Assembly (NCBI RefSeq): GCF_035594125.1
Contig: NC_087190.1
Location: forward strand, 8,605,104 to 8,669,103
Direction: 5' to 3'
DNA from: Scylla paramamosain
Taxonomy: Eukaryota > Arthropoda > Malacostraca > Decapoda > Portunidae
DNA length: 64,000 nucleotides
Both the position numbers and the translations under genes were made by a program. Shown here piece after piece: positions 54,818 to 64,000 of this stretch. The notes below the pieces were generated by a model. That model was not told the DNA's origin and did no database searches. It was given only the letters and a program-made list of their open reading frames with translations. Position 1 is the first letter of the stretch. Every line of letters starts with the position of its first letter.

Positions 54818-55115
54818 TCCCCAAAAATGGTACTCAAACGAGCAATGGTACTCAAACGAGTGGTCATATCCCTCACCTACTTTTGACATTCAGTACCGTT
54901 GTTGAATCTAGTTTTAACTTACACGATCAGATAAAACTAGATTTAACTAGTTAAACTTTGATATTTCTAGTTATATCAAACACATTAAGGTATAACTAGT
55001 TTTGCCTAGGTAATACTAGTTGTTCACCAACACATTGAAAATACCTAGTTAAAACTAGTTTTGACTGATTCCGGGTTTAGTTAAAACTAGTTTTGACTGA
55101 TTCCGGGTTTTGACT
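54818..55115. repeat. ACTAGT-rich region with a 32-bp tandem duplication
   Basis: Many CTAGTT/AACTAG palindromic cores from 54905 on. The unit starting TAGTTAAAACTAGTTTTGAC is repeated at 55046 and 55078 (32-bp period), just before the (TA)n tract. Confidence 0.75.
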
Positions 55116-57175
<2,060 letters not shown>

Positions 57176-57201
57176 ACCCACACACACACACACACATACA
57201 C

Positions 57202-57296
<95 letters not shown>

Positions 57297-57483
57297 CACG
57301 TCCTGCTCCCTCCAGTGCCTGGCCACCACTGCTATTTACTGGTAATGTACACCACCAATACACGTCCCACCCCTTTGATACCTGTCCAATACGTCAAATG
57401 TAGCAATGATGTGTGCCCTTCCTTCACAAAGACACACTCCATCCCCTCCAGTACCTATTTACCTGTCCGCACACACGCACACG

Positions 57484-57559
<76 letters not shown>

Positions 57560-57560
57560 C
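57176..57560. repeat. Two (CA)n microsatellites
   Basis: CA tracts at 57176-57299 and 57467-57560, with CACG variants at the edges, separated by about 165 bp of unique sequence. Confidence 0.96.
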
Positions 57561-58700
57561 CTGTCACTCCCATCACATGTGCAGACCTCGCTTCACCTGC
57601 AGCGTTAATTAACCCTTTCACTGCTGGACTATTTCTCCCATAAACACCTACAACATCCTAGGCACTTACTGTTTTATATGTCTCAAATCGTTCTGGAGCC
57701 TCAAAAAGACACATTCAAAATCCATTTCTTTTCCCCCTGAGAGTCCGTGATCACAATTTCTTCCAGTGCTCAGAATGTTAACAAAAGACAACTGCACTAA
57801 ACAAAGTACATTCTGTTATTTTATTAGATGGGTTGGCCACGCCTTAAATTGCTTCTTTCAGTCCTAATCCAACCTTCTTCCTTATCCGAACTTCCTTCCT
57901 CTCAATAACTTAACCTTCCACTGTTCTGGTTCTCCTTTGATTTAAGGCATTGTAAAATATTAAAAGACTGCGTGAATACAGAAAAAAAAAGAATAGGATG
58001 TTAATTTAATCTTTTCTAGGCTACCGAGCTAATCAAGACTCTACAGAAATTAACCCTCTTATTGCTATGTTCACCTTTCAGTAACATTCAGAGCACTGCA
58101 GACATATGAATAGCACGTACATATAGAGAAAAGAGGGAATAAGACGTTAATCCTGTGTTTTCTAGGCTACAAAACTAAATAAAAAGTGGATAGGAATTAC
58201 GTATAGGGAAAAAATATGTCTAGAAAGGAGAACAGAGGGAAACCATGATCACCTCAATCATTATAACAAAAAAAAAAAAGAAAAAAAAGAAAGAAAGAAA
58301 GAAAGAAAGAAAAGTGCTCCATTATAGTCCATTCACTTGAAGCTTGAAACTGGAGCCTGATATAACTTTGTAGCCAGTTGGGTGCACGTGTATGACCTCA
58401 CGATGCCCCGCCACCTGTCTTGCGTCCACAGCTCGGGAGAAAAAAGTTGTTTATTTACTTTCTGCTTATCACTCTTGATTTCTGCTTATCACCCTTTTCT
58501 TTGTGCTTTATCTAAAATGCAGTAGCTCCACCGTGTCTATAACAGCTTTCTGTATCACATGTCACAATTTGTTAACGGTACCGCGATAATTACGTTCGTG
58601 ACTTCAGTTTACATTATCTCTATTTTTTTTTCTTTTTTTTTAATTTAAGCTTTTGAAAATATTTTTAATCTATTATCATTCTTCTGTTCCATAATAAAGC
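57561..58700. other. AT-rich sequence without recognisable features
   Basis: About 1.1 kb with a short GAAA run at 58285-58313. No coding potential or repeat family recognised. Confidence 0.6.
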
Positions 58701-58915
58701 AACTAAGAAAACATTGCTCAAAATAAGAGAGATAAAAGGTAGAGAACGAAAACTTGTAGTGTGGAGAGGCCAGTGTCTATCTAGTCTACGCTGACCGGCA
58801 GACAGACGGACTGAGCCACGGACCAATCAGCGACAAGGTTACAGAAGTAGATCGGGCTCCAGTTGCAAACTTCCAGTGAAAAGACTGCTTTAGTAGAACA
58901 CACTCATAACTTTTT
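58701..58915. mobile_element. Partial copy of the TIR element at 59221-60309
   Basis: About 210 bp (AAAGGTAGAGAACGAAAACT and following) match 60056-60275 in the same orientation with small differences. The TIR and the AAACAGTTTG-rich part are missing, so this is a truncated copy or a local duplication. Confidence 0.8.
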
Positions 58916-59220
58916 TTTTTCTTATATAGCTGCAAGACAACTGAAAGAGTACACTTCTTGCACAGGTGAAAAGTTACAGTCGTGGTCTGGATTTGAGGTG
59001 CCCATTGCACTCATTAGCACTGTGTTCACGTCCTATCTTGATCTTGGCTACTCTTATTCACTCAAAATTTCCTTAGAAAATAATATGTAAATGAATAAGT
59101 AAGTAAATAAAACTAATAATTACGCAACTTAAAATTTCCTTTACAAAAAAAAAATTACACAGCTTTCAACAGATCAGAGGATTAAAAGCGGTAAATAGTA
59201 CAGACAAGTACAGTATGTTA

Positions 59221-59357
59221 AGGCCTATCCACACCAGCAAACACTGCTTGCAAACAATGTTTCCAAACAGTTTGCAGACAGTTTGAAAACTGTTTGGGAA
59301 GATTGTTTGCAAACTGTTTGGAACTTCCATGTGTACTTGTTTCCCATCCAGAATGGG

Positions 59358-59442
<85 letters not shown>

Positions 59443-60309
59443 GTGCCCGTGTGTGCGTGCGTGCTTGCGTGCGCGCGCGGCAGAGGTGACGATGAATCAT
59501 CAATACTAGCACGAGGTTTGTCGTGAGAACACCTTGTGGTCTACTGGGAAAACATTAGAACATATTGAATTGCTACATTCATTCCCAGCACTGTGGGATA
59601 TCCTGAAGGTGTACCTGAGGCTCGAAAACACTCTTCACTTGCAAGATACCTCAGTGTAATAGCCAAGCTGGTGCAGGGTGAAATGGCCTTTCTGTATTTG
59701 TATCCTTTCGAGATACTTTGGGAGCCACATCTGTAAAAGTAATTCGAAGTCAGTTGTGACATCCGAAGAAAAATTGGTGAAACCTGCTTCATCTACTCTC
59801 AAATCCGCCAAAAACCAAGTCACCATAAAAACCTCCTTTTTCTAAAAATTTCCTCAGCCATCTCTTTTCTTTTCTCTTGCCCTTCCTTGAATTCATCAAA
59901 AATGTCAAGTAAAATACAGAGGCTATTACTTTGACTTCTGTACTTACAGCAGGCATGACGACAACTGAGGTCTGGAGAGGAAACATAGTTTGCAAAATGT
60001 TTCTCGCAAAACGTTTCCAAACAGTTTGGAAACATTGATTCCAAACAAAAAAACAACCAAGAAAACTGCCCAAAATAAGGGAGATAAAAGGTAGAGAACG
60101 AAAACTTGTAGTGTGGAGAGGCCAGCGTCTAGTCTACGCTGAGCGGCAGATAGACAGACAGACAGAGCTACGGACCAATCAACAACAAGGTTACATAAGT
60201 AGATTGGGCTCCAGTTGCAAGCTACCAGTGAATGGATTGCAGTATGCTTTAGCAGAACACACTCATAACATTTGTTTCCAAACAATGTTTCCTTGTGTGG
60301 ACAGGCCCT
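59221..60309. mobile_element. Non-autonomous TIR DNA transposon (about 1.1 kb)
   Basis: Left end AGGCCTATCCACAC and right end GTGTGGACAGGCCCT form an imperfect terminal inverted repeat, continued inside by AACAATGTTTCC on both sides. Internal sequence is rich in TTTCCAAACAGTTTG-type motifs near both ends. No transposase frame is present. A (GT)n tract (59362-59445) lies inside. The flanking TTA (59218-59220) against ATA does not give a clean target duplication. Confidence 0.7.
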
Positions 60310-60633
60310 ATAATTAACCGTCACTACACATAATTTCCCTACAGTTTCCCTACAAAGTTTCGAAGCAGCATCGCATATCCAGGCACTACTAATATAGGTA
60401 ACAGAGAGAGGCAGATACCTCGCCCACCTCACTTTTTTCTAATTGCCTAATAAAACCATAAACGTCCGGAGCAGCATCGCACAGCTCATACAGATACAAG
60501 TATAATACTAGTAACGCAGGTAATATTAAGAAGCAAATACCAGACCCACCTTAACATTTTTTTTTTTCAATCGCCTGATGAATCATAAAGCTCCGACGCA
60601 GCATCGCACTAATCAACCAGGTATGAATACAAC
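60310..60633. other. AT-rich stretch between TIR element and LINE copy 3
   Basis: About 320 bp. Two related segments (AGCATCGCA motifs at about 60369, 60471 and 60602, each followed by similar text) suggest a loose tandem repeat of about 100-130 bp. No gene. Confidence 0.45.
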
Positions 60634-61334
60634 ACTACACTGAACATCCTTGGTCTGTCCTTTACTTATAACCTCAACTGTAAACTTCACATCTCATCTC
60701 TAGCTAAAACAGCTTCTATGAAGTTAGGCGTTCTGAGACGTCTCCGCCAGTTTTTCTCACTCTCCCAGCTGCTAACTCTGTACAAGGGCCTTATCCGTCC
60801 ATGTATGGAGTATGCTTCACATGTCTGAGGGGGTTCCACTCACACTGCTCTTCTAGACAGAGTGGAATCAAAAGCTTTTCGTCTCATCAATTCCTCTCCT
60901 CTAACTGTCTTCAGCCTCTCTCTCACCGCCGCAATGTTGCATCTCTAGCTGTCTTCTACCGCTATTTTCATGCTAACTGCTCTTCTGATCTTGTTAACTG
61001 CATGCCTCCCCTCCTCCCGCGGCCTCACTGCACAAGACTTTCTTCTTTCTCTCACCCCTATTCTGTCCACCTCTCTAACGCAAGAGTTAACCAGTACTCT
61101 CAATCATGCATCCCTTTCTCTGGTAAACTCTGGAACTCCCTGCCTGCTTCTGTATTTCCAGCTTCCTATGACTTGAATTCCTTCAAGAGGGAGGTTTCAA
61201 GATACTTATTAATTATTTTTTTACTACTGCTTTGACCCTTTTATGGGACTGGCATTTCAGTGGGCATTTTTTTTACTGGATTTTTGTTGCCCTTGGCCAG
61301 TGTCCTTTCTACATAAAAAAAAAAAAAAACACAA
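60634..61334 (+). mobile_element. Non-LTR retrotransposon copy 3 (5'-truncated 3' end)
   Basis: Starts within the RT thumb ([11 protein letters not shown]) and runs through [33 protein letters not shown] to the shared 3' UTR (GTTGCCCTTGGCCAGTGTCC) and A-tail at 61315-61330. A TGA at about 60826 and a small deletion near 60905 break the frame. It is the same family as the copies at 1711-4168 and 6224-9323. Possible ACAAC flanking duplication. Confidence 0.88.
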
Positions 61335-62373
61335 CTCAGACAGGTAATACTGAGAGGCAGATATCAGGTCACCTCACATTTACATCTCCACACCTACACC
61401 CTCACCTTCACCTCCTCGCACGTCTAGTCTGTGATCAACTCAGCCATCTCATCCTCCCCCCGGGCAGCCTCCAGCCACCGTTTGGAGTAAGTTACATCGA
61501 TTACGTAATGGCCGACGAGAACTTACGAGTCTGTCAAAGGGTGTTAAAGTGTGTGTGGGTGTCCCGTTTTCAGCTATATTCTATTTTGTTTCATTACTAC
61601 TCTACATGACTTTGAAGTACTGGAAGAGATGGTTGGTGGCAGTAGTGGTAGTAGTAGTAGTAGTAGTAGTAGTGCTGCTGCTTTCATCAGCAGCAGTAGT
61701 AGTAGTAGTAGCAGTAACAGTAGCAGTAGCAGTAGCAGTAGCAGTAGCAGTAGTAGTAGCAGTAGTAGCAGTAGTAGTAGCAGTAGTTGCAGTAGTTGCA
61801 GTAGTAGCAGCAGTAGCAGTAGTAGCAGCAGTAGCAGTAGCAGTAATAACAGTAGAAGTACTGCGAGAATGAGGAGGAGGAAGAGGAGGAGGAGGAGGAG
61901 GAGGAGGAGGAGAGGAGGAGGAGTATCTGCTGTTGTTTTAATAATAGTAGTGCTGATTTACACTAAAAAATTAATATATGAAAACAGAAACTTAATAACT
62001 CAAAACAACTTAATAAATGAAAACAACTTTATATATGAAAAAATAAGAACAACAACAACTATATATATGAAAACAGCAACAACAACAACTCGATATATGA
62101 AAACAACAACAACCGCCGGCGCCGCCGCCGCCACCACCACCACCATCACAACAACGACAACAACACATAGGGGTTTTCAAGGTGTGTGGGTGGACTTTCA
62201 TAAATAACCAACCTGAAGGACCTCGCTGCCTCTTTCCTGAGCCCTCTGGATTTAGGGCGAGTGTGGCTTTTGGCAGTAAGGATCAGACAGAAGGTGGGAC
62301 GAGACGGGAGGCAGGGAAGGGCGGGAAGAAGTAAGGACAGAAGGAAGGAGGGAGGAAGGGAAGTAGTTAACGT

Positions 62374-62412
<39 letters not shown>

Positions 62413-62965
62413 AAGTAGTCAATGAGGATGATAAAAACGAGAAGTGAAGAGAAGGGAAGGCAAATGTGTTTTAAACAGGAAACAGTAAGTGTAACGAAAA
62501 TTAAAGTACGATAAAGTACAAGAAGGAAGAGGGAAAAAGAAAAAAAAGAAAAGAAGAAGGAAGGAGAAATAGAGAAAAAGACAATTTAAGTAAAGGAAAG
62601 GGAAACGAGTTAAAGTAAGGGAGGAAATAAAGTAGGAAAAATGGGATGAGGAACAAAAAAGAGAAGAGGAAGGTGAGGGTGAAAGGGATTCTGATAAATG
62701 AAACGGATAGATGAAGAAAGAAATAAGAGAACAAATGAAAAAGGAATGGAATGAAAACTAGAAATAAAACATGAATGAAGAAAAGAGGAAAAGGAAGAGA
62801 GAAAAACAACTATATATACACAGACGGAATGAAAGAAAGAAAAAGGAAAGGACAAGGCGGAAAAATCGGGTTACAGAACTGAAGAAATAAAAACAAGAGC
62901 AATTGAACATTACAGAAAAAAAAAAAAAAAACGTGAGAAAAAGACGAAATAAGAGAAATTACGAA

Positions 62966-63033
<68 letters not shown>

Positions 63034-63795
63034 GCTATACAGGTTAAAAGGCTAAACGTGTGAACAGTTCGGTCTTTAAGTCGCTTTAAAAGGATAACCC
63101 AACACGTCACCCTAGTCCACCCAAGCCCACCCTGACGCACCCCAGCCTGTCCCTCCGTCCCTCTGCAGACCCGCACCACCCCTCCCCACCCCGGGCCCCA
63201 GCCTCCACACCTTCAAGAGAAACACGCCCTAGGGAACTCCAGACTAAAAAAAACATTGACGGGGTCGGTAAAAGAGGCGAAGGAGTCGATAAAAATGTAA
63301 TACTCGTGGATAAAGACGAGTATTGAAGTAGTTTTCGGTGTATATGTGATCTTTATGCTAAGATCGGCAAGTGTTACGCTCTTCTGAACTTCACCCATCT
63401 GCAGAGTGTCAAGGGGATACTGTGAGCTGTGTGGCTGCTGAGGTGTTACTAGTGAAGTGTTTTACGAAACTGGTGAGTGACGGGAAGTGATGAGGGGAGT
63501 GATGAATGATACGGTTGGAATTAAGAGATCAAAGCAGAAGCAGAAAGGATTAAAAGAAAAGGAAAGAATACAAACAAGTAGAAAATGAAAAATGAAAGGA
63601 AAAGAAGGAAAAGAAAACGAAAGCGAAGAAACAGAAACGAAAAAAGAAAAGAAAGAGAAAAACAAGAAAAGGAAACAACGAAAACTACCAACACCAGCAA
63701 GAGAGGAAACAAAATAAAAAAAAAGAAAGGACCAAGAACAATATCAAGAAAAGACGATGATGATGAAAACGAAGATAAAGTTGATGATGACGAAA

Positions 63796-63829
<34 letters not shown>

Positions 63830-64000
63830 GATGATGATGATGATGAATTACTGAATGAATGACTACGAGTAATTATATCAGACACGTGCCAATGGTTTCC
63901 TGACTTCACGAGTACTAACCACTGAATCGGAAAAAAAATACGTGTTTATTACCGTGACAGTTGTGATAGAGTCGATAGTAATAATGTCCGACTTAATATA
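61335..64000. other. Trinucleotide- and purine-rich flank, no gene recognised
   Basis: Holds AGT/AGC repeats 61635-61862, AGG 61868-61921, AGC 62376-62410, a long GAAA-type purine-rich stretch 62500-62960, (GA)n plus a G-run 62969-63034, another purine-rich stretch 63540-63750, and GAT repeats 63753-63846. Poly-Ser, poly-Val and poly-Asp frames over these are repeat artefacts. Confidence 0.7.

Noticed and set aside
61551..62207. Poly-Ser/Arg open frame of about 200 codons
   Set aside because: Made by AGT/AGC and AGG trinucleotide repeats; no unique protein segment.

Overview
Organism and type of region. The window is eukaryotic nuclear DNA, most likely from a decapod crustacean or close arthropod. 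The reasons are GT-AG split genes, no operon structure, very dense TA, CT, CA and trinucleotide microsatellites, TTAGG/CCTAA telomere-type pentamers, several arthropod-style retroelements, and two exons of a Cys-loop ligand-gated anion channel. Species cannot be decided by eye. About half of the window is one diverged satellite array and most of the rest is transposable elements. The only host-gene sequence I can support is the channel 3' end at 51.4-52.4 kb.

Left part (1-14.2 kb) is a nest of broken transposons. A hAT-like transposase pseudogene (minus strand, running off the left edge) is split by a non-LTR retrotransposon (LINE copy 1, 1711-4168). A short Cys-rich zinc-finger fragment at about 5.2 kb has a striking cluster of heat-shock-element-type TTC/GAA repeats just upstream of it (5376-5640). 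A four-exon MULE-like transposase gene with a SWIM zinc finger (12628 to 6171, minus) is interrupted near its C-terminus by a fuller copy of the same LINE (copy 2, 6224-9323) and carries a tRNA-derived SINE and another LINE fragment in its second intron. Its first two exons lie between perfect 75-bp inverted repeats, next to a 29-bp-arm hairpin with a (TA)n core. A worn reverse-transcriptase remnant follows (13157-14140).

Middle part (14.26-47.4 kb) is a satellite array of roughly 95-bp monomers. The monomers fall into five recognisable types, A to E, recurring in fixed order, so the higher-order unit is about 483 bp. The array changes strand at about 23.64, 28.56, 38.81 and 39.34 kb because it contains a large inverted duplication (about 23.1-28.56 kb against 35.35-39.34 kb). 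Younger insertions lie inside it: a 5'-truncated Ty3/Gypsy element with an intact pol frame (14929-18025), a 5'-truncated LINE with target duplication (23813-24966), two solo-LTR-like segments (34400-35025, 45919-46597), long (TA)n tracts, and a non-satellite AT-rich island (41415-42277). A 201-bp near-perfect palindrome sits at the inner edge of the right duplicated arm.

Right part (47.4-64 kb) is microsatellite-rich. It contains a 420-bp degenerate CCTAA/CCCAA tract, a tRNA-derived SINE, the two channel exons followed by GC-rich sequence, a small fold-back element built on TTAGG repeats, a TIR element of about 1.1 kb with a partial second copy beside it, and a 3' fragment of the LINE found at the left end (copy 3). 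No CRISPR, bacterial or viral system is present. The most distinctive object is the five-monomer satellite with its internal mirror duplication.
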